Shown here in pieces: positions 1 to 9,100 of a stretch of DNA of 64,000 nucleotides. This DNA is from Pseudobutyrivibrio xylanivorans. GTDB lineage: Bacteria > Bacillota > Clostridia > Lachnospirales > Lachnospiraceae. Positions within the stretch are counted from its first letter, which is position 1; every line of letters starts with the position of its first letter. The stretch lies in contig NZ_VTVE01000006.1 of NCBI RefSeq assembly GCF_010906925.1, positions 1-64,000 of the forward strand, in the 5' to 3' direction. Made by a program: the position numbers and the translations under genes. The notes under the pieces are model-generated. The model was not told where the DNA came from and searched no databases. It saw only the letters and a list, made by a program, of their open reading frames with translations.

Positions 1-108
1 ATCATATGTTTCCTGACATTTATTAAAATACGAGCGAAGTCTTTGGGTATTCCACTGAATATCCACTTCTCCTCGCTCGATATTTCCACTCGCATCTGCT
101 CGTGCCAT
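1..108 (-). CDS. Truncated N-terminus of a small T7SS-locus protein
   Basis: An open frame starts at an ATG at 108 and runs off the left edge without a stop, giving 36 residues (MARADASGNIERGEVDIQWN...). An AGGAG ribosome binding site lies just upstream, and the gene follows the preceding cistron by 24 bp, so it is the next gene of the WXG100 operon. The fragment is hydrophilic and has no signal peptide. In Bacillus loci with similar small coiled-coil proteins the next gene is often an LXG or deaminase-type toxin, but too little is visible here to say. Confidence 0.6.
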   Translation of the reverse strand, partial: MARADASGNIERGEVDIQWNTQRLRSYFNKCQETYD

Positions 109-132
109 AACAATTTCTCCTAACTCACTATC

Positions 133-534
133 CTAAACAGTATGACCTGTATATTTTACTTTAGTATCATCGTAATTAACGCTACGAGTTGCGTCCTCAT
201 CTACAGCTACATAGTTGCTCAATACGTTATGCATGGTCTCAGTTACCTGAGTCACCTGCTGCTTTAAACTTTTAAGCATGTCATCAATATTTTCATTGGC
301 TGTAACAAAAGTTGGTACTGTAGCATTATTATTTGTCTCTGCATCAATTTCTGCATAAGTCAAACTATCTTCGATTATAAGGTCTCTCTGTGTCTCAATA
401 TCTTTAACACTTTCTTCAAATACATCAATATCTAAAGCAACTCTTGCCGCTTTTGCGGAAGCAGCGACAGCAGTATTTACCGCCCCTATTGCCGCTCCAC
501 CTATGGTATTTGAACTACTATTTGTCGTCGACAT
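133..534 (-). CDS. Small helical T7SS-associated protein (YwqI/DUF5344-like?)
   Basis: A 133-residue protein with no signal peptide or cysteine. It has an Ala-rich stretch (about 12-32) followed by predicted long helices (about 38-62 and 80-110) and an acidic tail. A GAGGA ribosome binding site lies 7-8 nt before the ATG. It is the second of two small coiled-coil genes after the WXG100 genes, an arrangement that recalls the Bacillus ywqH-ywqI pair upstream of ywqJ toxins; that comparison rests on size and order, not on a clear motif. Possible role: chaperone or partner for a secreted T7SS substrate. Confidence 0.6.
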   Translation of the reverse strand: MSTTNSSSNTIGGAAIGAVNTAVAASAKAARVALDIDVFEESVKDIETQRDLIIEDSLTYAEIDAETNNNATVPTFVTANENIDDMLKSLKQQVTQVTETMHNVLSNYVAVDEDATRSVNYDDTKVKYTGHTV

Positions 535-549
535 AACTATCCTCTTATT

Positions 550-981
550 TTATAATTGTGCTCTTAAATTTCTTATATCTTCATTAAGACTATCTCGTCG
601 ACTATACAGCTCTTGTAAAATCGAATTGGTTTTGTCTATCGCAGTTGATATATCAGAATCTAATTGCTCAACCTCAGTCACATAATTGTCTTTTTTATTT
701 TTAAGGAAATCCATTTCGCGCCATGCTTTTGTGGCCTGAAGACCTGCCCATGTACTTCCATCTTTTACATCATAATTAACGATAACATCATTTATATCTG
801 TTTCTAAATCAGCCTTATAACTGGCGAGAGTAGTCTGGGATTCTGTCAATGCATTTAGAATAGCCTCGTACTTTGCTATTTCCGCATTTACTCCATCCAG
901 CTCCTGCTGCTTAGCATTTATCGCTCTTTCTATAGCAGCTCTTCTTTCTCTTTCCCTACGCGCGCGTTCTTCCGAACTCAT
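550..981 (-). CDS. Coiled-coil T7SS-associated protein (YwqH/DUF5082-like)
   Basis: A 143-residue protein, almost all helix and strongly charged. An Arg/Glu-rich N-terminal coiled coil (1-60) and a second coiled coil at the C-terminus (95-143) flank a middle segment carrying the motif STWAGL. Such an SxWxGx turn between helices is the pattern seen in DUF5082/YwqH proteins of Gram-positive T7SS loci, which is why I suggest that family. GGAGG lies 8 nt from the ATG. It sits in the WXG100 operon, 15 bp before the next small gene. Confidence 0.65.
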   Translation of the reverse strand: MSSEERARRERERRAAIERAINAKQQELDGVNAEIAKYEAILNALTESQTTLASYKADLETDINDVIVNYDVKDGSTWAGLQATKAWREMDFLKNKKDNYVTEVEQLDSDISTAIDKTNSILQELYSRRDSLNEDIRNLRAQL

Positions 982-1052
982 CTATAAATCCTCCAAATAA
1001 TCCACGTATAGCGGCGAAGATAAGCCTCGCCGCCACACAGATTATAAACATC

Positions 1053-1364
1053 TTAGCCCAACTCGTACTGAATTGACTGCTGCGCCATCTGGTCAATCTC
1101 AGCCAAGTTTGATGCTGAGACTTCAACATTTGAACCAATAGTAGCTAACTCTTCAACATATGCTCTTAAATCTTTATCTAACTGATTATATACATCTAAT
1201 AGCTGTGGAGATGCTTCTCCAAATGTTGCTCCTGCTACATCGTTAACTACGGCCTGAATAGCATCTAACTCATCCCTTAAGCTATCACTAAAAGATGTAA
1301 GGCTGTTACTGGTAACAGCCATCTCATCAACTTCACCAAAGATATGTGTATTTACATCACTCAT
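1053..1364 (-). CDS. WXG100-sized helical-hairpin protein lacking the WXG turn
   Basis: A 103-residue acidic protein with no signal sequence, the size and helix-turn-helix pattern of the WXG100 superfamily. Where the Trp-x-Gly turn is expected, the sequence reads GATFGEASPQ, so Phe replaces Trp. It ends in a short tail (QYELG). It lies 12 bp downstream of the canonical WXG100 gene, suggesting the two form an EsxA/EsxB-like heterodimer in which only one partner keeps WXG. A strong AAGGAGG site precedes the ATG by 8 nt. Confidence 0.7.
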   Translation of the reverse strand: MSDVNTHIFGEVDEMAVTSNSLTSFSDSLRDELDAIQAVVNDVAGATFGEASPQLLDVYNQLDKDLRAYVEELATIGSNVEVSASNLAEIDQMAQQSIQYELG

Positions 1365-1376
1365 TTTAAATCCTCC

Positions 1377-1664
1377 TTACTCGTATGCATTTGCACCCTT
1401 GTTAGCTTCATCAATATAGTTGTTCATTGTAGTCTCTGCCCAACCATGAATCTTCATGATTTCTTCTGACATAGATGCCATCTTTGTTGAGAGTGCATTT
1501 ATATAATCTACAGCAGCTGCTGCATCAGCACCGCCCCAAGCTTCCGACAATGGTGCTGCTAAATTATTTACCCCTGTCGAAATGTCATCTAAATTACCAG
1601 CTTTTGTCACTAAGTCTCTAAGCTTATCACTTACAATATCTGTTTCCATACCTGCTTTTGCCAT
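1377..1664 (-). CDS. WXG100 family protein (EsxA-like T7SS substrate)
   Basis: About 95 residues forming two helices around the turn EAWGGADAAAAV, where WGG is the W-x-G motif, at about residues 45-47. This is the hallmark of ESAT-6/WXG100 substrates that T7SS exports as dimers. There is no signal peptide. Two ATGs are possible: the one at 1670 leaves only 3 nt after GGAGG, while the one at 1664 has a normal 9-nt spacing, so I chose 1664 (protein begins MAKAGMETD). The tail KGANAYE resembles a C-terminal export signal region. It is the best single evidence that this operon is a T7SS locus. Confidence 0.85.
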   Translation of the reverse strand: MAKAGMETDIVSDKLRDLVTKAGNLDDISTGVNNLAAPLSEAWGGADAAAAVDYINALSTKMASMSEEIMKIHGWAETTMNNYIDEANKGANAYE

Positions 1665-1746
1665 TTTCATAATCCTCCTTAAAATATAATTAATATATCC
1701 CTATTAAAAACCAAACTCTATATTGCTAGATAAATGGTTGATAATA

Positions 1747-2202
1747 CTATATTTCTGGCAAGTCGTTTTCTGTTCCAGTAATGATTATCTCTTCTTGGAT
1801 TTCAAATCCCTTATCACTTTCTTTTGGGAACTCAAGTCCTGTTTCTTTTTCCGCTCCGGTTTCAACATCTTCCGGGCTTTCTACTTGAAGCAATGCTGTT
1901 TCTTCCTCTAGTAGAATTGTAGCCTCGTCATCGTATGCCTCTACTTTACTCTCTTCTGGATTTTTATCTAGCATTTCAGAAGTATTCCAAGTCAATACCG
2001 CATTGGATGTTCTTCTAATGTTAACATTACCAAAAGACTGAATATCCTTTGATGCTCCAATTTTGGTAAGAACCTTTATGGAGTGTGGTATTTTAAATAC
2101 AAACCATAGCACTATGGCTAGTATTCCAAAGGAAATCGACAATACAATCATTCCAGTTGTCAACAAGTCTAATATTTCTTTCTGATGTAATACTTCTATC
2201 AT
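1747..2202 (-). CDS. Single-pass membrane protein with TxLL motifs
   Basis: A 151-residue protein with one transmembrane helix (about 15-37) and a long, acidic cytoplasmic or extracellular tail. The tail carries two adjacent acidic motifs of the form E-x-T-x-L-L (Thr95 and Thr102), a kind of sequence that often serves as a phospho-Thr docking site for FHA domains. Its start overlaps the stop of the kinase gene by 4 bp (ATGA), so the two are translationally coupled. I do not recognise the family. Size and one TM recall EssA, but topology and sequence give no firm support. Best guess: kinase substrate or adaptor between kinase and the FHA protein. Confidence 0.65.
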   Translation of the reverse strand: MIEVLHQKEILDLLTTGMIVLSISFGILAIVLWFVFKIPHSIKVLTKIGASKDIQSFGNVNIRRTSNAVLTWNTSEMLDKNPEESKVEAYDDEATILLEEETALLQVESPEDVETGAEKETGLEFPKESDKGFEIQEEIIITGTENDLPEI

Positions 2203-3896
2203 TTACTTGTCTCCTGTTTATTAAGAGAAATAACTTGCCTTGCTTTTTCAATATTTTTTTCTAGTTCTTCTTCTAATTCAACTATTCTATCAGTTTTTTC
2301 TACTTTAGCTTTCTCGATGTCATCTTGCACATGGTTTTCAATTTCCATTAAGGCTAATTCCATTTCACCGTAGGAAACTCCATCCTTGTTGAATCGATCT
2401 GCATAAACGCATATCTGAGAAGCCACTTCTTTATATATTACCAAAGCTGTATTAGCATTATCATCTTTGACAATATTGCCCTCTGATACACTAATCAAAT
2501 CTGCCCAATAATCCTTGAAAGATACCTTGCTATCTCCGGTCTTGTCTATCATACCTAAGGATGTGTAATAATCTGCTATTGCGCCTAATCTCTCTGCTCT
2601 GGCTGTCTGACTCTCAGGCAATTCTCCTTCAGCTGCCTTTTTTAACCAATAAGCCGAAAGCTGCTTGTTACCTGTGCCCTCATAATTATAGAAATATGCC
2701 ATTCCCAACTGGTAGGAAAACATTTGATAGCCTAATTTATTTTTCTGCAATAATTCCTCATATGTATGGCCATTGCTCTGGTTGATTAGGATTCCTCTAA
2801 TCTCCGACGCCTCATCCTCAGAGAAAATATTGTCCTCCAAATAAACTCTTTCAATTAGACGGATATATGCATCCGCTTCCTCAGGATTTATTGAAATAGT
2901 TTCTATATATGCTTCTCGCATATCGTCTAATGATTGACCCTTTTCAGCATCAACCAGATACGTCTCATAAGCATTGGTCTGAACATGCTTTCCATAGAAG
3001 TGACATGTAGCAGCACCAACTGCATTGGCGATACAAAGAACTACTACTAGGATAAAACTAATAAGCTTTATCTTCTCTTTTCTTCTGTACTCGCTGTCCA
3101 ATTCATCATAATGCTCTAAATCATATAGTAGAGAATAGGCATTTTGATATCTTCGATTTGGATCTGCCTGGGTACATTTTATAATTATCTTTTCTAATCC
3201 TTGAGAGAAGGATTCGTCCCAATATCTAATTGGATATATTTCGTATGGTGGCTCGCTAGGATTTTTCCCTGTTAACAAATGGTAGATTGTAGTGCCTAAG
3301 CAGTAAATATCTGTCCTGCCATCTGTCTGACCATATCCACCAAACTGCTCTGGCGCTGCATATCCTCTTGTACCTAGACATGTAGTGTCTTCGTTGTTTT
3401 CAGTATTAAAACGTCTTGCAGTTCCAAAATCTATCAATACTATTGTGCCGTCTGGCTTTAACATAATATTGCTAGGCTTTAAATCTCTATAAATAATTGG
3501 TGGATTCTGTGAATGCAAATATCCCAAAACATCGCACAATTGCTTTGCCCACTGAATAACATATTCCTGTGGCTGTGGACCATACTCTTCCAAGGCTTTT
3601 CTTAGGGTATTGCCTTCAATGTAGTCCATTACAATTAGAATACTACCTTCATAATCGATAATATCGATTATGCTCGGCAAATTGGGATGCGATAGATTTT
3701 TCAGAAGCTCTGTTTCACTTCTAATGCTATCGTAAACAATATCTTCATTTGCAAACTTTTCTTTTCGAATCTCTTTTATAGCCCACTGTTTATTGGCTCT
3801 TTCATTCATCGCCAAATAAACTGTGCTCATTCCACCGTGGCCTATTTCATTAAGTATTTTATATTTGTTATCTACAACTGAACCTATTTTTAACAT
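2199..3896 (-). CDS. Membrane Ser/Thr protein kinase with extracellular helical-repeat domain
   Basis: A 565-residue Hanks-type kinase. All catalytic elements are present: Gly-rich loop (GHGGMSTVY, 19-27), Lys41 in AIKE, YRDLKPSN (137-143), DFG (156-158), an activation loop with TT at 171-172, APE (181-183) and RTD (194-196). One TM helix (about 278-298) follows, then a helical TPR/Sel1-like region and a coiled-coil C-terminus (about 500-560), probably outside the cell. The layout kinase-TM-helical domain parallels YukC/EssB, whose kinase fold is inactive. It is followed, overlapping by 4 bp, by the TxLL membrane protein and preceded by the PP2C phosphatase. Confidence 0.93.
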   Translation of the reverse strand: MLKIGSVVDNKYKILNEIGHGGMSTVYLAMNERANKQWAIKEIRKEKFANEDIVYDSIRSETELLKNLSHPNLPSIIDIIDYEGSILIVMDYIEGNTLRKALEEYGPQPQEYVIQWAKQLCDVLGYLHSQNPPIIYRDLKPSNIMLKPDGTIVLIDFGTARRFNTENNEDTTCLGTRGYAAPEQFGGYGQTDGRTDIYCLGTTIYHLLTGKNPSEPPYEIYPIRYWDESFSQGLEKIIIKCTQADPNRRYQNAYSLLYDLEHYDELDSEYRRKEKIKLISFILVVVLCIANAVGAATCHFYGKHVQTNAYETYLVDAEKGQSLDDMREAYIETISINPEEADAYIRLIERVYLEDNIFSEDEASEIRGILINQSNGHTYEELLQKNKLGYQMFSYQLGMAYFYNYEGTGNKQLSAYWLKKAAEGELPESQTARAERLGAIADYYTSLGMIDKTGDSKVSFKDYWADLISVSEGNIVKDDNANTALVIYKEVASQICVYADRFNKDGVSYGEMELALMEIENHVQDDIEKAKVEKTDRIVELEEELEKNIEKARQVISLNKQETSK

Positions 3897-3901
3897 ATCT
3901 T

Positions 3902-4702
3902 TTAAACTGATATCAATAAACTTGATATATTGTCTGTCTCGCCTCTTGCAACAACTGCGTCTGTCAGTTTCTCCAATCCATTTTGCTGTTTACAAACTTC
4001 AATCATTTCATCATCTTCTAGCTTGCGCCAGAAGCCATCTGAACATAAAAGAAATTTATGTGGAGTATTGGCATATCCCTGATAAAAATCAGGAATTACT
4101 ACCTCAGAGGCACCAACACACTGTAGAAGAAGACTTTTTTTATTGCTATTCTGAGCCTCTTCTAGCGTCATGTTTCCTAAGTCCATTTCTCTTTGAACAT
4201 AACTATGATCGTGAGTTAATAGCTTTATACGCCTCTCGTCTAATTCATAAGCTCGTGAGTCTCCTACGTTCATTACCATGTACTCATCATTTATAATGAT
4301 TATGGCAACAACCGTCGTCCCCAATTCAATTCCTCTGTCTTCTCCATAACGCATTAATCGTTCATTTGTTTTTTGGATGATTCCTTGCCACTGGGCTTTG
4401 ATTTGGCCCCAATAGTGACTATATGCATCCATCTCTTGTGTCAAATCTTCTGTGATGTCGCTAGGCATCAATACTCGTGGAAGTTCATTTTTAAACCACT
4501 CATCCATACGCTTTACAAAAGTAGCGCTGGCAACTTCCCCTTGAGATAAACCACCCATTCCATCACACAAACACGCCATGCATACATTACCCCCGTCAGC
4601 AGTCTTAGCCTGCTTAATGATTAGCGCATCTTGATTAACTTTCTTTTTCACCCCTATAAAACTAAAGGCATCTGTTTTATAACTCATATTTAAATTCTTC
4701 AT
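3902..4702 (-). CDS. PP2C-family Ser/Thr protein phosphatase
   Basis: A 266-residue cytoplasmic PP2C (PPM) phosphatase. Metal-binding motifs are visible: CDGMGGLSQGE near residue 50, GTTVVAI, VGDSRAY, LLCSDGFW, and the final GETDNIS. It should reverse phosphorylation by the kinase encoded immediately downstream (5-bp gap). The first ATG (4702) overlaps the FHA gene by 26 bp; a second in-frame ATG at 4687 (MSYKTDAFSF) gives a more typical PP2C start with a smaller overlap. Neither has a strong ribosome binding site, so translation is probably coupled. Confidence 0.93.
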   Translation of the reverse strand: MKNLNMSYKTDAFSFIGVKKKVNQDALIIKQAKTADGGNVCMACLCDGMGGLSQGEVASATFVKRMDEWFKNELPRVLMPSDITEDLTQEMDAYSHYWGQIKAQWQGIIQKTNERLMRYGEDRGIELGTTVVAIIIINDEYMVMNVGDSRAYELDERRIKLLTHDHSYVQREMDLGNMTLEEAQNSNKKSLLLQCVGASEVVIPDFYQGYANTPHKFLLCSDGFWRKLEDDEMIEVCKQQNGLEKLTDAVVARGETDNISSLLISV

Positions 4703-6137
4703 TAGATATCTTTACCATATCCCCGTTTGCTAATTTCACTCGACTGCCTTTATTTAATCTCACGTTGTTTACCCAAGTACCATTTGTCGAGTTGCAATCT
4801 TCCAAATAAATGCCATCACCCATTTTTCTAATGGCAGCGTGCTGTCTACTAATAGTGCCATTATCCCTAATTGAATAATCTACATGTAAAGTATCTTTAC
4901 CTATAGAAAAATACGCTTTATTCATGGCTATTTTTTCATTAGTTTTAACTCTAATGAGCTTTCCAAGATTAATCTGACCTGAAAATGATTCAGATTTTCC
5001 TAGAATACTAGTTTCTCCACCGTCATTTGATAATACATTTGTATCAACTGACTTGCTGGCCACCTCCTTGTGCTGCATCTCACGCACTGCCATATTAGGT
5101 CTGTTGACAAATTGCTCTATCGCCTGGCTTTCTGCCTGCTTTATTTCTTTTTTCGATTGAATCTCTCTATTTCTATTGCTTGATACTTTCAAGACAATAA
5201 TAGTGATAATTAAGGCAATTATTACAACTGCACCAACACAAAGAATGATTATTAGGTATAGAGGAATTGTCTCTTTTGTCTCTATTTTTGTGGTTGGCTC
5301 TTTTACTTCTTCTGTTTTTGGATTCTCATTTACCTTTGTGTAATTGACACCTAGGCCATCAAGAACTTTTACGATCTTGGTTGAATCCAAAGAACAACTA
5401 TACATGCCATCCTTTGCCAAAAGATTCATACCTATTACATAACCATATTCATTTACAATAGGGCCACCGCAATTATTCGCACCTATTGAAGTATCGCTTT
5501 CAATTACCTGTACACCATTAAGGCTCAAAAGATTAACAATGCTACCAGCCGTCATAATCACCTGTGAATCAGAATAGTACTGCACAGGAGAGTCAAATCT
5601 GATTTCATCTGGATAACCCATTGTGTAAATCTTGTCTGTGGTGCTGTAAGGTAAAGAGTTGGTGTCATAATTCTTTGATGTCAAAATAGTCAAAGGTTCT
5701 CTTGTGTATATAGGCTGAGAAAGTTGTAACACAGCCAAATCCAACTCGTCACTTGTATTTACAATAGTGGCACTTACAACTACATCTCCCTCAAGAACAA
5801 CCTCTGTTTCATATCTAGTATTGCTCAGAGTATCCTCTTCTACAGGAATCTCCAAGAACTCAAAAGCTGCTACTTTAATTTCATCTGATGGATTGACGAT
5901 GTGGTTGCATGTAATAACGTACTCTGTATCTTCTGCATCTCCAACCAAAAAGCCAGTTCCACCATAGACGATATGCTTTTGATCTGCATCATCCGTAAAT
6001 ACGGTATTTACTTGAACCACACCATTCTTTGCATCTTCTGCCTTCTGTTCTTTAGCTGCCGCTTGAGCCACATTGCATGGTAGCAACAGTGAAACTATAA
6101 CTAGTAAATTAATGCAAAGATTTCTCAATCCCTTCAT
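4677..6137 (-). CDS. Secreted trypsin-fold domain / TM / FHA protein with Cys at the nucleophile
   Basis: A 486-residue protein with a signal peptide (1-27), an HtrA-like trypsin domain (about 35-265), a TM helix (291-317), a linker, and a C-terminal FHA domain (about 395-486; SRQHA at 430-434 and NSTNGT at 449-454). The protease domain is therefore outside and FHA inside. His79 (TCNHI) and Asp133 (LDLAVL) fit the triad, but the GNSGGP position reads NNCGGP: Cys223 replaces Ser, codon TGC. It may be a Cys-nucleophile protease or an inactive binding domain. A GETSIL motif (373-379) in the linker could bind its own or a partner FHA when phosphorylated. Confidence 0.88.
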   Translation of the reverse strand: MKGLRNLCINLLVIVSLLLPCNVAQAAAKEQKAEDAKNGVVQVNTVFTDDADQKHIVYGGTGFLVGDAEDTEYVITCNHIVNPSDEIKVAAFEFLEIPVEEDTLSNTRYETEVVLEGDVVVSATIVNTSDELDLAVLQLSQPIYTREPLTILTSKNYDTNSLPYSTTDKIYTMGYPDEIRFDSPVQYYSDSQVIMTAGSIVNLLSLNGVQVIESDTSIGANNCGGPIVNEYGYVIGMNLLAKDGMYSCSLDSTKIVKVLDGLGVNYTKVNENPKTEEVKEPTTKIETKETIPLYLIIILCVGAVVIIALIITIIVLKVSSNRNREIQSKKEIKQAESQAIEQFVNRPNMAVREMQHKEVASKSVDTNVLSNDGGETSILGKSESFSGQINLGKLIRVKTNEKIAMNKAYFSIGKDTLHVDYSIRDNGTISRQHAAIRKMGDGIYLEDCNSTNGTWVNNVRLNKGSRVKLANGDMVKISNEEFKYEL

Positions 6138-6161
6138 TTTAGCAATCTCCCTTTTCGTTAA

Positions 6162-9100
6162 TTACTTTAATCTTTTCTTCTTGAAAATAAATACGCCTGC
6201 GGCAGTTAACACTGAAGCTGCTGATGCAAATACAACCCAAACAATAGGTTTCTTAAAGAATCCTGCAACTGGCACTATTTCCTCAGGAACTACATCTATC
6301 TTCTGAATAATGTCATTGTCGATTAAATCCTCTGCTTTTTCTGAAACAAGGACATTGTTGCAGCTGAGCTTTGTCTCATTACCTGCTACATCTGAACAAA
6401 TAATTTCAAGCTGCTGATAATCATCCTTTCCAGGAATTGTGATAACTTCTGTACCACCATTTTCCTGAAGTTCCTGTGCAGAATACTCTGCAAGGATATC
6501 ATTGTTTAAGTATACCTTTAATCCAGCAATACCAATTGTATCAGTGGCATTTACTGAGAAATTATGTTCAGCCTCTTGGTATACTCCATCGCTTTCTACA
6601 CCTGAAACGATAACACTTGGTGCTGTAGAATCCACAAGGAATTCGATATTAGCATCCTTTGACTTGTTACTCTGTGTATTAGATGCCTTGTCCTCTGAGT
6701 AAACAGAAACAGAATAAAGACCATCATTTCTAAAGTTTGAAGCATTAATTGTGTAGCTAATTGAATGCCATGAATTCTTGTTGACTGTATCTGTTGTAGT
6801 GTAATCCTTTCCGCTAGAAAGGTCCTTTACACTTCCGTCGTAAGTAATTGAAACTTCCTTGTATGTCAACTCATCTACATTGATTTCAGTAATAACAACA
6901 TTCTGTGGCTTTGTAACATAATAGCTATCTATCATGCCCAAAGTTCCATCTCCAAGAACATATACTGAACCAAATCTGTTTACTGAATACTTGATTTCTT
7001 TTTCTGTTACATTACCAGCTAAATCAGTGATTTCTGCCTTTAAAATGTAAAGGTCATCATTTGATTTTACATGTGGTAAATCAGAAATCTCAACTACATA
7101 TCCACCATTTGACTGTGTTGTAGAACCTACAGTTGAGATAGTACCTTTGTTGGCACCTGTAAGTGTAACTACCACATTCTCAGCCTTTAAGTTCTCATCC
7201 TTAGTTGTGATGATAGGCTGAACAACACCGTTGTTAGCTGACATATCAGCTACACCTGTAATATTTAATTCTGGAGCAAGTGTATCAATAACAAATACGC
7301 TGCTTGTATATGTATCTGCTACATTACCAGCCAAATCCTGGCAAGTAACTCTAAATGCGTATTTGCCATCTTTTTCAAAGCTCATTGACGCTGAATGCTT
7401 TTTATCAGCATCAGAGAATCCGCTAACGCCTGGTAAAGAACCAGCTCCGTCCTCACCTGTCTTTTCGATTACCACAAGCTTTGAATCAAAGTTAGCATCC
7501 TCAACTACGATAGTTGCATGTCTAGCATCCTTAAAGTAGTACTCATTTGAAGATGAATTATTATCAAAGCTAACATCTATAGTAGGTACTGTTGTATCAA
7601 TTACAAACTCTTCTGCTGATGCAGTTGAACTAGCATTTGCTGCCTTATCCTTGCAAGAAACTGTAAAGCTATATACACCGTCTGCATCAAAGTTAATTCT
7701 CTTGATGTAGCTACCCTCACTAGACTTTTCCCAGCCACCTGGAGCAGCCTTACCATCTTTTTCGCTGATGTTTAATGTGATGTACTTATCATCTGGCTCA
7801 AAGTTGGCATCTTTTACTGTGATTGTTGCTACTCTAGCAGCATTGTAGTACTTGCCGTTCTTAGCTTCAGTATTGTCAAACTCTACGGTAACCTCTGGAT
7901 TTGTCTTATCAATTATAAAGGATTCTTGATCTGCAAGCTTTCTAATATTGTCAGCCTTGTCCATAACCAAGCCCTCTACATGGTATTTACCTTCTGAAGA
8001 AGCTACTGCAGAAAAAACGTATTTATCTCCACGCTTTTCTTTAAATGTAAGAGCCTTGCTTCCGCCGCCTTCTTCTACAAGTCTTAAGTCATCAAGTTTT
8101 TCTTCATTAACTAAATTCTCTTCTGTAACAACTACTTCTACTTCCACGTCCTCATTGTAGTAGCCTGTATTAGCACCTGAAGAACCTACTGGAGTTGAAT
8201 TGCCATTGTATGAGATTGAATCAATAACTGGTACTGTGTTATCTACATAAATTGTGATCTCATAAGACTCTGTATGGTACGAATCCTTACCATATACTAT
8301 CTCATATGTATGCTCGCCTTCTACTGTTGTAGGTATTTGGCATGTGTATTTTATCTTGTAAAACTGTTTATCCTTGGCTCTACCTTTTTTATTATATTCA
8401 TATTCATAATCAACTTCGTTTCCATCCCACACAGGTTCGACATTTTTAAGCTTGCCCTTTACATCCTCTGTAAGATTATGTATGGCTTCTGCTGGAAGTT
8501 CTTTTCCATTATCATAAACAGTGAAATAACTTACATCATAGTTTCTTGTAACAGCTGCAAATGTCAGCTCTAATGTATCTGGATATCCTTCTATTGATGA
8601 TGAATACCAGTTATCAAAATAGAACTTGTCATCATCATAAATCCATACTCGGTCTCCTGCTTCATTAGAAGCTTCGATATAAGCCACAGGTCCTTTAACT
8701 TTCATATTAGTAGTATTGACCTCGAACTGACATGCTCTCTCTACATATATAGAGCCGTCATAATCATTTGTGCAGCCCTTCACTTTATCTATGCTATAGT
8801 AGAGCTCGCTTCCAGAGAAAGTATATGAATACTTAATAAAGCCTTCATCATCTGGGTCACCATCTTGAGTTAATTCAAAAGATACATCCTCTGACGCATT
8901 CTCATCAAATCCCTCTAATGTATATGTTGCACCACCTTTAGCCTTGCAACGAGCCTTCACTGTAACTGTTACATCTGATTTGTATAAGTCAATATTATTA
9001 AAATTCTTTTCAGCATCAGTGCTAAACTCTATAGCCTCTATTTCAGGCTTAGGATCTAGGCTTGAGAATTCATGCCCACACACCTTGCAGCGTGTAACTT

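Noticed and set aside
6162-6300. Sortase (LPXTG) anchor on the Ig-like protein
   Set aside because: No LPXTG-like motif precedes the C-terminal TM; it looks membrane-anchored.
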